In this document: one piece after another, positions 35,611-43,125 of the stretch
Numbering within the stretch: the stretch's first letter is position 1
Layout of the letters: every line of letters starts with the position of its first letter
Assembly: GCA_965662365.1 (NCBI GenBank)
Contig: CBFIHR010000008.1
Location: 1-64,000, forward strand
Origin: CAWVWD01 sp965662365
Lineage (GTDB): Bacteria > Bacteroidota > Bacteroidia > Chitinophagales > Saprospiraceae
Length of the DNA: 64,000 bases
Direction: 5' to 3'
Translations under genes and position numbers: made by a program
Notes under the pieces: model-generated
Told to the model about the DNA's origin: nothing
The model's database searches: none
Seen by the model: the letters and a program-made list of their open reading frames with translations, nothing else

Positions 35611-35929
35611 ATATTTTATAAAACACAAGATTGTTATCTTATCAGAATAATAGTCTTGTGTCTGTTTTCCATATATCGCATTTTCAAATGATAAAATTGT
35701 GAAGACGATCACAGAAGTAATAAAACCATTAATCAAAATCCCGTTTTTTTAATAAATTATTTGTGCTGACTACCGTTTTTATTTTTACTTTGGTTATAAT
35801 TTATATCCCCGTGTCTCGATTATTTAAATATGTAAATATAACGCATAAGTAATAGGAATGTTTATAATTAATTGATAATCAATATTATTTACTTTGTGGT
35901 AAACTTTAAATAATTCCATAACGAAATAA

Positions 35930-37048
35930 TCAGAATTCGGTATTTTGAAGTTTCTGAGTATTTATCAATTTCCAGAATCCATAAATCCCGTGAAGTACAA
36001 CGGCAAGAATAATTCCGATGACCAAAATATCTGAAATCCTGAAAAAAGCTAAAAATGCGAGTGACATCGGAATTGCTATGAATATCCATGTAACCAATCC
36101 AATTTTTTGACTTCTGGCAAGGCTTCCGAGTGTAATTGTTCCAAAAAAGACAATGCTAAATAAAACGGCTAACGGCCCAAAATGCCATACTTGCTCGTTA
36201 TTGATGTAAATCAAAAGTAATAAAAAAAGGAGCAACGAACCAACGACAATATACATATCGCTGATGCGAATTTTTGAAAATTCACCGTCTTTTTTCTCTC
36301 GAATATTAATCTTGAAATAATCAAAAATAGGGAGCATATTCGCCCAAAATGGGTTTTCTGGATTGACGTTATTTGTGGTACCGTAACGAATGATTATATC
36401 ATCTTTTTCGGGTTGAAATGTGCCAAAAAGTTTGTCCCAAAAAACGAAAGTTCCACCATGATTTTTATTAATATATTCTGGATTTTTGCCGTGATGCACT
36501 CGATGATGCGATGGCGTAATCAATATTTTTTCTAAAAAACCTGATTTATTGACAATCGCATTATGATTATAAAATTGTATAAAATAATGAAAAGCAGATA
36601 CTAATACAAATTGTTCCAAACTTACGCCTAATAAAGCCAACACAACAAAGAACGGAAAAGAAGTCAGCGGCTGATACCAAGAGTTGCGAATGCCTAACGA
36701 CAGATTGAAATGTTCGCCTTGATGATGAACGCTATGAATATTCCATAAAAAATGAAATTCATGGTGCATACGATGTGACCAATAATAACAAAAATCCCAA
36801 GCGAAAACCGTGAAAATCCATTGTGCGATAATCGGTAATTCGGTGATTAAATCAAGCGACCAATTTGTTACCAGAAACTCATAAATGACCAAAATCGAGA
36901 CCCTCGCCAGCCAAAGCATAATATGGCCAGAGTTGACATTGGCCACGATTTCTTTCCATGGCATTTTCTCGCCTTCGACTCTTGCTAAAAAAATACATTC
37001 TGCTACAATGAAAACGAGTAGCATAGTTGTTCCGAAGATTAGATTCAT
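35930..37048 (-). CDS. Sterol desaturase/fatty acid hydroxylase family membrane enzyme
   Basis: A 372-residue membrane di-iron enzyme that should hydroxylate or desaturate a lipid. Four or more transmembrane helices precede and flank the histidine clusters: SHRMHH (His92-96), HSVHH (His105-109) and HHRVHH (His181-186), with further His at about 154 and 162. This is the complete eight-His pattern of the family. The C-terminus (about 270-365) has three or four extra helices. It lies 90 nt after a sulfotransferase gene on the same strand, so the two may modify one lipid in turn. The substrate is not determined. Confidence 0.85.
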   Translation of the reverse strand: MNLIFGTTMLLVFIVAECIFLARVEGEKMPWKEIVANVNSGHIMLWLARVSILVIYEFLVTNWSLDLITELPIIAQWIFTVFAWDFCYYWSHRMHHEFHFLWNIHSVHHQGEHFNLSLGIRNSWYQPLTSFPFFVVLALLGVSLEQFVLVSAFHYFIQFYNHNAIVNKSGFLEKILITPSHHRVHHGKNPEYINKNHGGTFVFWDKLFGTFQPEKDDIIIRYGTTNNVNPENPFWANMLPIFDYFKINIREKKDGEFSKIRISDMYIVVGSLLLFLLLLIYINNEQVWHFGPLAVLFSIVFFGTITLGSLARSQKIGLVTWIFIAIPMSLAFLAFFRISDILVIGIILAVVLHGIYGFWKLINTQKLQNTEF

Positions 37049-37138
37049 ATTTTGTAATTATTAAATTATCATGATTTTTAGAAAAAATTGAGATTTTTAA
37101 ATCCTTATATCCTAAGTTTAAACGATATTTTTTTGTAT

Positions 37139-38218
37139 TTATTTACGTTTAATCAATTGCAATTCATCGTCGGTGAGCGGTTGATATTGATGGATGCTTT
37201 TATAATTTTTAGAAAAATCATCTTGTTGTTGTAGAAAATTTTGGTAGTTTTTATCAATAGATAACTCCAGCCAATAATGGATTTTTTCGGACTCATTTGA
37301 TGGATATTTGACCATATTTTTAAAATTAATATCTAGTTTTTTCCAGTCACTTTTTTGATTAAAATAGGTTACATATTTGTGCCATTCGAGGAGCATTTCA
37401 ATCGTTTTCTGCCTAATGTGTTGAGAGTGATTCGGAACCGTGCAAAAGTAGCTGTAAAGATTATTATTGAGACTTATTGTTGAGGCGATTGTTTTTTCTA
37501 AAGGTCGTTGAAGTAGTAAGTATTGAGCCTTTGGAAAAACAGTCGTTAAGCTGTCCAAACGTATCGGATGAATAGGATTTTTTGATAAAAAGTATTTTTG
37601 ATTTTCTTTATTAAAAATGTATAAGTGTCTTTTTATCAATGATTTATAAAAATTTTGTTGACGAATCCTTTCTTTCAGATTATCTTTATTATCAGGGTAA
37701 ACGAATTGATGAATTGTTTCTAACTCTGGAAAAATAAACATCAAATAAACGGATTTTAAATCGTATAAATATAATAATTCATCTTCTTCAAAAGCTCCTA
37801 AGCCCAAGTCATGAATACCTTTCATGCGTTTGAAAAACAGATTTTCTATAAAGTTTTGAATAACTTTTGTTGGGAAAATTCGACTGATAAACAGCCAAAA
37901 TTTCTTTTGAATAATAGAAGGTGCAAAAACCAGTTCCCATAATCGAAAAGCGGTAAAGGCCTGTTGATTATTTGCCAAAAGGTTTAATAAAAAAGAGGTG
38001 CCGCTTCTCGGTACGCCAACAATAAAAACGGCTTTATCAATATTTTTTTGCTTAAAATCAGAATAGAAAATAGTGTCTAGCCATAAAAAAAATCTTGTAA
38101 TTAGAATGTGAAGTAGCATCGAGGGGACAATGACTAAAATGATAAAAATGCGCTTTAAGGTTGGTTGTCTAAGGCTATTTTTTTGCCAAGAAAAAGCGTT
38201 GAATAAGAGTCGAATCAT
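37139..38218 (-). CDS. Sulfotransferase family protein
   Basis: A 359-residue enzyme with an N-terminal hydrophobic helix (about 22-50). The PAPS-binding loop is VGVPRSGTSFLLNLL (67-81), and a second phosphate-binding segment (YLLLQRPLEKTIASTISLN, about 231-249) matches the 3'-phosphate loop. The membrane anchor suggests action on a lipid or surface glycan, but PAPS-type enzymes act in the cytoplasm. Within this family some members bind other donors. It is upstream of, and probably co-transcribed with, the di-iron hydroxylase at 35930. Confidence 0.78.
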   Translation of the reverse strand: MIRLLFNAFSWQKNSLRQPTLKRIFIILVIVPSMLLHILITRFFLWLDTIFYSDFKQKNIDKAVFIVGVPRSGTSFLLNLLANNQQAFTAFRLWELVFAPSIIQKKFWLFISRIFPTKVIQNFIENLFFKRMKGIHDLGLGAFEEDELLYLYDLKSVYLMFIFPELETIHQFVYPDNKDNLKERIRQQNFYKSLIKRHLYIFNKENQKYFLSKNPIHPIRLDSLTTVFPKAQYLLLQRPLEKTIASTISLNNNLYSYFCTVPNHSQHIRQKTIEMLLEWHKYVTYFNQKSDWKKLDINFKNMVKYPSNESEKIHYWLELSIDKNYQNFLQQQDDFSKNYKSIHQYQPLTDDELQLIKRK

Positions 38219-38356
38219 GTGTTATTGATAATAGATTTATTAGCAAATTATACGAAATTAAAAATTCTTAGGCTTTAGCGTTATAAATCTTTAACAAAAT
38301 GACCAAAAACTATAAAATAATTGATGTTTTGAGCAGTGATTTTAGGCATTACTACG

Positions 38357-38491
38357 ATGACTTTTGGCTCAAAGCCATCAGAAATACAAATGGAAAAATC
38401 GAAGGTTTTAAAAATTAAGGATGAATTAAAACGAGAACAAAATCAGGAAAAGACAAAAAATAAATCAAGTAAAAAACATAAAATCTTGTAG
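38357..38491 (+). CDS. Possible small lysine-rich protein
   Basis: A 44-codon ATG frame inside the 430-base gap 38219-38647 encodes a charged peptide (MTFGSKPSEIQMEKSKVLKI, then a Lys/Glu-rich helix). A 39-codon frame from 38299 overlaps it in another register, so at most one is real. No family, promoter or terminator supports it. Confidence 0.2.
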   Translation: MTFGSKPSEIQMEKSKVLKIKDELKREQNQEKTKNKSSKKHKIL

Positions 38492-38647
38492 GTTTATAAT
38501 CAGGCAGTTATATTATTTTTTTATCGAAATAAGTAGGCGAACGTCTTTGAAAATCTTCCTGCAGATTTTGTAAATACCCTTGTAAAGTAAGGCGATGACT
38601 TCTCTGAAAATCAGTTTGTAGATTCAACAAAATCTGCGAGAAAATAT

Positions 38648-39280
38648 TTATTTCGCTTGAATTTTCTTATCTACTTCATCTATCCAGCGTTCATGTCGAT
38701 TTTCATAATCCTGCCACATTGCTTCCTGTTCGCTTTCGCTTAACAATGAATTATCGCCATAAAATCCCTTTTGCTGACGTTGCCTAAAGGCTTCGTAAAT
38801 TGTCACGGCACAAGCGACCGAAATATTCAACGATTTCACCATGCCAACTTGTGGAATTAAAAAGTTACCGCTGCAATATTCCAAACTTTCTTTAGAAACG
38901 CCCGAATGTTCATTTCCAAACAACAAAGCCACCGATTCGGTCAAGTCCAAACTATAAAAATCAACGGCATCTTCACTCAAATGCGTTGCATAAATCTTGT
39001 CATATTTCGCTTTCACGGCTTGCATACACTTATCGACATCATTATACAAATGCACATCGACCCATTTTCTCGCACCAGAAGAACTGCGTTTTCCGAGTTC
39101 TAAATTTTCTTTTTTAACATTGGTATATAAGACAAAAATCTCCGTGATACCAACCGAATCACAAGTCCGCAAAACGGCACTAATATTATGTGGATCATGG
39201 ACATTTTCCAAAATAACCGTTAAATTTGGCTGTCGTGCCTTGATGACTTCTTTGAATCGTGCTTCTCGTTGTGGTGTCAT
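38648..39280 (-). CDS. SpoU/TrmH-family RNA 2'-O-methyltransferase
   Basis: A 210-residue SPOUT methyltransferase that should use SAM to methylate a ribose in tRNA (Gm18, TrmH-like) or rRNA. Motifs: NVHDPHNISAVLRTCDSVG (motif 1 with the Asn and catalytic Arg), ALLFGNEHSGVSKE (motif 2) and IPQVGMVKSLNISVACAVTIYEA (motif 3, the SAM knot). The start is ATG 39280; the longer frame would begin upstream of the promoter TATCTTTG at 39318-39325. The C-terminal basic helix (YENRHERWIDEVDKKIQAK) is typical of TrmH. Confidence 0.88.
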   Translation of the reverse strand: MTPQREARFKEVIKARQPNLTVILENVHDPHNISAVLRTCDSVGITEIFVLYTNVKKENLELGKRSSSGARKWVDVHLYNDVDKCMQAVKAKYDKIYATHLSEDAVDFYSLDLTESVALLFGNEHSGVSKESLEYCSGNFLIPQVGMVKSLNISVACAVTIYEAFRQRQQKGFYGDNSLLSESEQEAMWQDYENRHERWIDEVDKKIQAK

Positions 39281-39317
39281 TGTAGTCGATTTATTGATTT
39301 TTTTTAAATTTGGATTG

Positions 39318-39325
39318 CAAAGATA
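39318..39325 (-). promoter_or_regulatory. Promoter -7 element for the TrmH-like gene
   Basis: The minus strand reads TATCTTTG 38 nt before ATG 39280. It rules out the longer start at 39367. Confidence 0.5.
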
Positions 39326-39387
39326 GAAAAATCGTTTGTTTGAAACATATTTGAAGCTTGAACACATTAAATTAAACGGTAGTGTTA

Positions 39388-39615
39388 TACATGTGTACTT
39401 TTTGACGAGTGGTTTTTAACGAATTTACGTTTTCTTTTGCCTTGATGTAAAAGAAACAAAAAATCAAGGCTGGATTGATTTCTTAACGCTCCAAAATGAT
39501 TGAAAACACTAAACAAAACAAACTCGCTTGGCTCAAACAGTGTTTTGTTTTTAACGTGTTTTCAACCATTTTTCCACTAAAATCAATTATGCCGTTTAAA
39601 AAGTGCACATTTGTA
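39388..39615. mobile_element. Non-coding inverted-repeat element, MITE-like
   Basis: The ends at 39388-39406 (TACATGTGTACTTTTTGACG type) and 39593-39615 pair with few mismatches. Inside are nested inverted repeats (GAAAACACT/AGTGTTTTG, and GTGTTTTC) and the segment GCCTTGATGTAAAAGAAAC with a partner ATCAAGGC. No protein is encoded. The structure suggests a dispersed, non-autonomous repeat placed between the TrmH-like gene and a group of unknown genes. Confidence 0.45.
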
Positions 39616-39639
39616 GCACTACCAATTAAACATTTATAA

Positions 39640-40191
39640 ATGGCTCGAAAATTAAAATATATTATAAAATGTCCGTGTTGTGAAACTGTAATTAATGAAG
39701 ATAAATTACAGAAAAGCATCGGACGAAATCCAAATATGTGGACTGGAAGATGGACTTCTTGGGCAACTTTTTTTGATTCCGATAATGAACATCTACTTTG
39801 GGCTTGTGATGGTTGTATTGAATCAGGAAAAGCTATTCAGTCTGATTTTACCAAACAAAAATACTATGATTATTTTCCACATTTGGCGTATTATGATGAG
39901 ATAATTAACTGTGAAACTTGCCAACAAGATTTCCTATTCTCAAAAGAAGAGCAACAATATTGGTTTGAAAATCTGCAATTTTGGGTGCAAACCAAATATA
40001 TCAATTGTAAAAATTGTAGAAAGGAAAAGCGAGATAAAGCAACACTCAACACCGAACTATCGAACATTCTCAAGGATAAATCGAAAATGTCCGCAACAGA
40101 CTTTGACCGAGTAATTGAAATCTATAACTTGATGGGAAAAGCGGAAAAAGCAAAGGAATATTCTACCTTAAAACGAAAATCGAAACGATGA
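39640..40191 (+). CDS. Zinc-ribbon protein of unknown function
   Basis: A 183-residue soluble protein with four cysteine groups: CPCC (11-14), CDGC (56-59), CETC (91-94) and CKNC (123-126). The second half (INCETCQQDFLFSKEEQQYW...KYINCKNCRKEK) looks like the zf-trcl type of zinc ribbon. The first two pairs may form another zinc site. It overlaps the next gene by 4 nt (ATGA), so the two are translationally coupled. It sits next to the inverted-repeat element at 39388. Confidence 0.6.
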   Translation: MARKLKYIIKCPCCETVINEDKLQKSIGRNPNMWTGRWTSWATFFDSDNEHLLWACDGCIESGKAIQSDFTKQKYYDYFPHLAYYDEIINCETCQQDFLFSKEEQQYWFENLQFWVQTKYINCKNCRKEKRDKATLNTELSNILKDKSKMSATDFDRVIEIYNLMGKAEKAKEYSTLKRKSKR

Positions 40192-40376
40192 AACAACTGT
40201 TGATAATACTTACCATTTATAGTTTTTTTAGTTGTGAGTTAGATTATAAGGGTGGTTATAAATATAATGAAGTCATGGGTAATGATTCTTTGAATATTGA
40301 AGAAGTGGATAGTTTTAGGATGGATAATTCAATAAAAGTTGGTCCAAGAATACCGGATAGTTTGGTGATTGAATAA
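40188..40376 (+). CDS. Small lipoprotein of unknown function
   Basis: A 62-residue product with a short signal peptide and lipobox (SFFSC, Cys16), then an acidic tail (MGNDSLNIEEVDSFRMDN) that ends at residue 62. It starts within the stop codon of the zinc-ribbon gene. No family is recognised. Confidence 0.5.
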   Translation: MKQLLIILTIYSFFSCELDYKGGYKYNEVMGNDSLNIEEVDSFRMDNSIKVGPRIPDSLVIE

Positions 40377-40408
40377 GCTTTAATCATTTTAAAATCAAGA
40401 ATTTAATT

Positions 40409-40753
40409 ATGGAAAAAATAGAACCTATTTGGACAGTTGTCGGAAATATCGTTGAAAAACGGATTAACGGTCAAGATGGAAAAGAGTATTTCGGTACAAA
40501 ATATTTTACACCAAACACAAAAGTGTATATTATTTATCCTTATTCAAGTGGATTCAGCGTTGAAGTTATTGGAAGAGAAAGAAAAACAAAACATTTTATA
40601 AAAGTAATTTTGAATATTAAATACATATATAATTTTAGGGCTAAATTATGTTACAATCCAAATGTTATAAATAAAGTTAATCACCAATTTTTTGATAAAG
40701 AATCTTCGGAGAGTTTTGTTGAAGAGTTTCTACTTTGGCAAAAAAATTATTAA
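40409..40753 (+). CDS. Hypothetical protein
   Basis: A 114-residue soluble protein that starts 32 nt after the small lipoprotein gene. The first half looks beta-rich (EPIWTVVGNIVEKRINGQDGK, YFTPNTKVYIIYPYSSGFSVEVIGR), possibly a small barrel; the end (SESFVEEFLLWQKNY) is helical. Its codon use is more AT-rich than that of recD2 downstream. No family is recognised, and the three genes from 39640 look like a small accessory group. Confidence 0.55.
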   Translation: MEKIEPIWTVVGNIVEKRINGQDGKEYFGTKYFTPNTKVYIIYPYSSGFSVEVIGRERKTKHFIKVILNIKYIYNFRAKLCYNPNVINKVNHQFFDKESSESFVEEFLLWQKNY

Positions 40754-40779
40754 AAACAAAAAGTTACGTATTCAGCGTC

Positions 40780-40793
40780 CGAATCACGAATCA
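40780..40793 (+). repeat. Heptamer repeat before recD2
   Basis: Two tandem CGAATCA units that end 6 nt before the recD2 ATG. Confidence 0.6.
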
Positions 40794-40799
40794 CAAAAA

Positions 40800-43058
40800 A
40801 TGGAAGAAATCAAAGGCTACATAGAACGCATCACTTTCCAAAATGCGGAAAACGGTTGGACAGTTGCTCGAATGAAAGTTCCTAAGAACTATGATTTGAC
40901 AACGATAGTCGGCAATATGCCTTCGATTCAGGTGGGGGAAACGATACGTTGTAAAGGTTATTGGCACAATGATAAAAACTTTGGTTATCAGTTTCAAGTC
41001 AAGGATTATGAAGTCGAAACGCCTTCTTCGATTGCTGGTATTAAAAAGTATTTGGGTTCGGGGTTGGTCAAAGGAATCGGGAATGTGTTTGCGGATAGAA
41101 TTGTGACTTATTTGGGCGAAGATACGTTGAATATTATTGACACAAACCCAGATAAGTTATTGGAAGTCAGCGGAATTGGTAAGAAACGGATTGAAAAAAT
41201 AAAATCGTGTTGGGCAGAACAAAAAGCGATTCGAGAAGTCATGATTTACTTGCAAAAGTTAGCGGTAAGTCCTGCTTATGCTCAAAAGATTTTTAAAAAA
41301 TATGGTGACGAAAGTATTTTTAGAATCGAACAAAACCCTTACGATTTAGCCAAAGATATTTGGGGAATTGGCTTTAAAACAGCCGATAAAATCGCCCAAA
41401 ATATGAAAATCGCTAAAGATTCGGATATTCGGATTGATGCAGGTGTGGAATATGTTTTATCTGAACTTTCCAGCAACGGACACACTTGTTTTCCTGTCGA
41501 AGACTTCACCGAAGAAGCCGCCAAACTCTTAGAAGTCAAAGCCGAACAAGTGCAAAATCGCTTAGAAGAAATTGCTTTAGAAAATCGTGTGGTTCTCTCA
41601 AATTTGGTCGTTGATTCGTTTAACTCGCAACCCGAAACTCGAAACCCGGAACTCGTTCCTCATATTTGGTTGCAAACTTTTTATGTGTCTGAAGTTGGAA
41701 TAGCGAAGGAACTCCGACGATTAGAAAATGGCAAAACGGACTTTCGTCAAATTGATAACGAAAAGGCTGTAGAATGGGCAGAAAAACTAATGCACATTCA
41801 GTTAGCTGACAATCAAAAAATAGCCGTAAAAACAAGTTTTACCGAAAAAGTCCACATCATCACGGGCGGTCCGGGAACTGGAAAATCTACGATTACCAAA
41901 GTGATTTTGGCGGTGATGAAAACGCTAACGGACAAAATTCTGTTAGCTGCACCAACGGGAAGAGCGGCCAAACGCATGGCAGAAATTACCAAAATGGAAG
42001 CCAAAACTATTCACGCTTTACTCAAATTTGATTTTAAAATCAATGGGTTCACCCACAATCGAGAGAAGCCGCTGGACTGTGATTTGATTATTATTGACGA
42101 AGCGAGTATGTTAGATACGATTCTGATGTATAGCTTACTAAAAGCGATTCCGACGACCGCAAGAGTGATTTTTGTAGGTGATATTGACCAATTGCCGAGT
42201 GTCGGTGCTGGGAATGTTTTGAATGATTTGATTCAGTCCAAAACCATTACGGTTACTCGCTTAACGGATATTTTTAGACAAGCCGCTTCCTCTAAAATTA
42301 TCACCAATGCACACCGAGTAAACGCAGGGATTTTTCCTGATATTAATATAGAAAAAGACAGCGATTTCTTTTTTGTCGAAGAAGAAGACACCGAAAAGAT
42401 GGTCACGCTTATCGGTGATTTGGTCGCTACTCGTTTGCCAAAACGCTACGGTTTTAATCGCTTATCGGAGATTCAAGTCCTTAGCCCGATGAATCGAGGC
42501 ATTGTCGGGAATCGTGGCTTAAATGAATATTTGCAAAAGCGACTCAATCCATCAAACGAGCCGTTGGTCAAGTTAGGTCGCAGTTTTCATGTCAATGATA
42601 AAGTCATGCAAATTGTGAATAATTACGATAAGGAAGTTTATAACGGAGATGTCGGTCGCATCACTAAAATCGATCGCATCGAACAGGAACTCCATGTCGA
42701 AATTGATAAAAATAATATCGTTTATGACTTTACAGAAATTGACGAATTGGTCTTAGCCTATTCCGTTTCTATTCACAAATATCAAGGCAGCGAATGTCCG
42801 TGTGTGGTGATTCCGATTCATACGACACATTATAATTTGCTCTTCAGAAACTTGGTTTATACAGGTATTACACGAGGAAAAAAACTGGTAATTTTGGTTG
42901 GGACAAAACGAGCTTTGCAAATTGCGGTGAAAAATAATCGTGTGTCGAAGCGTCATACTGGATTACAACAGGCGATTTTACAGGAGTTTTCTAAAGGAAC
43001 TTATTTAGGATTGGAAATAAAGGAAGTGATTAAGTTAGAGATGAAAAAAAATAATTAA
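40800..43058 (+). CDS. recD2: RecD2-like 5'-3' DNA helicase
   Basis: A 752-residue SF1B helicase, not part of a RecBCD complex, that unwinds DNA in repair and replication-fork rescue. The N-terminal OB-like domain and helix-hairpin-helix motifs (LLEVSGIGKKRIEKI, LAKDIWGIGFKTADKIA) precede the motor. Walker A is IITGGPGTGKST (about 354-366), motif II is LIIIDEASML, motif III is IFVGDIDQLPSVGAG, and the C-terminal UvrD-like lobe has SVSIHKYQGSE and YTGITRGKK. Start ATG 40800 is preferred, since the longer frame begins at a TTG inside the previous gene. A 14-nt repeat interrupts the linker at about 41622-41655. Confidence 0.92.
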   Translation: MEEIKGYIERITFQNAENGWTVARMKVPKNYDLTTIVGNMPSIQVGETIRCKGYWHNDKNFGYQFQVKDYEVETPSSIAGIKKYLGSGLVKGIGNVFADRIVTYLGEDTLNIIDTNPDKLLEVSGIGKKRIEKIKSCWAEQKAIREVMIYLQKLAVSPAYAQKIFKKYGDESIFRIEQNPYDLAKDIWGIGFKTADKIAQNMKIAKDSDIRIDAGVEYVLSELSSNGHTCFPVEDFTEEAAKLLEVKAEQVQNRLEEIALENRVVLSNLVVDSFNSQPETRNPELVPHIWLQTFYVSEVGIAKELRRLENGKTDFRQIDNEKAVEWAEKLMHIQLADNQKIAVKTSFTEKVHIITGGPGTGKSTITKVILAVMKTLTDKILLAAPTGRAAKRMAEITKMEAKTIHALLKFDFKINGFTHNREKPLDCDLIIIDEASMLDTILMYSLLKAIPTTARVIFVGDIDQLPSVGAGNVLNDLIQSKTITVTRLTDIFRQAASSKIITNAHRVNAGIFPDINIEKDSDFFFVEEEDTEKMVTLIGDLVATRLPKRYGFNRLSEIQVLSPMNRGIVGNRGLNEYLQKRLNPSNEPLVKLGRSFHVNDKVMQIVNNYDKEVYNGDVGRITKIDRIEQELHVEIDKNNIVYDFTEIDELVLAYSVSIHKYQGSECPCVVIPIHTTHYNLLFRNLVYTGITRGKKLVILVGTKRALQIAVKNNRVSKRHTGLQQAILQEFSKGTYLGLEIKEVIKLEMKKNN
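41622..41655 (+). repeat. 14-nt tandem repeat inside recD2
   Basis: AACTCGCAACCCGA, AACTCGAAACCCGG and a partial AACTCG. They encode NSQPETRNPEL in the linker before the motor domain. A related stretch lies before porQ (about 17998-18015). Confidence 0.8.
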
Positions 43059-43074
43059 AAACGGTGTAAATGAT

Positions 43075-43111
43075 AAAAGAGGTTGTTTCAGCTTTTGAAA
43101 CAACCTCTTTT
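43075..43111. terminator. Bidirectional terminator between recD2 and the subtilase
   Basis: A 16-bp perfect stem (43075-43090 with 43096-43111), with A and T runs on its sides so that it serves both strands. Confidence 0.85.
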
Positions 43112-43125
43112 ATTTTATATAAGTC

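Noticed and set aside
38299..38418. 39-codon frame overlapping the possible small protein at 38357
   Set aside because: It overlaps in a different register and shows no family or regulatory support.
39281..39367. Longer start for the TrmH-like gene
   Set aside because: The promoter TATCTTTG lies between the two candidate starts, so the upstream part is not transcribed from it.
40692..40799. Longer recD2 start overlapping the previous gene
   Set aside because: It begins at TTG inside the upstream coding sequence; ATG 40800 gives the family's usual N-terminus.
41625..41655. Possible CRISPR-like direct repeats in recD2
   Set aside because: Units are 14 nt, contiguous and without spacers, inside a coding sequence.
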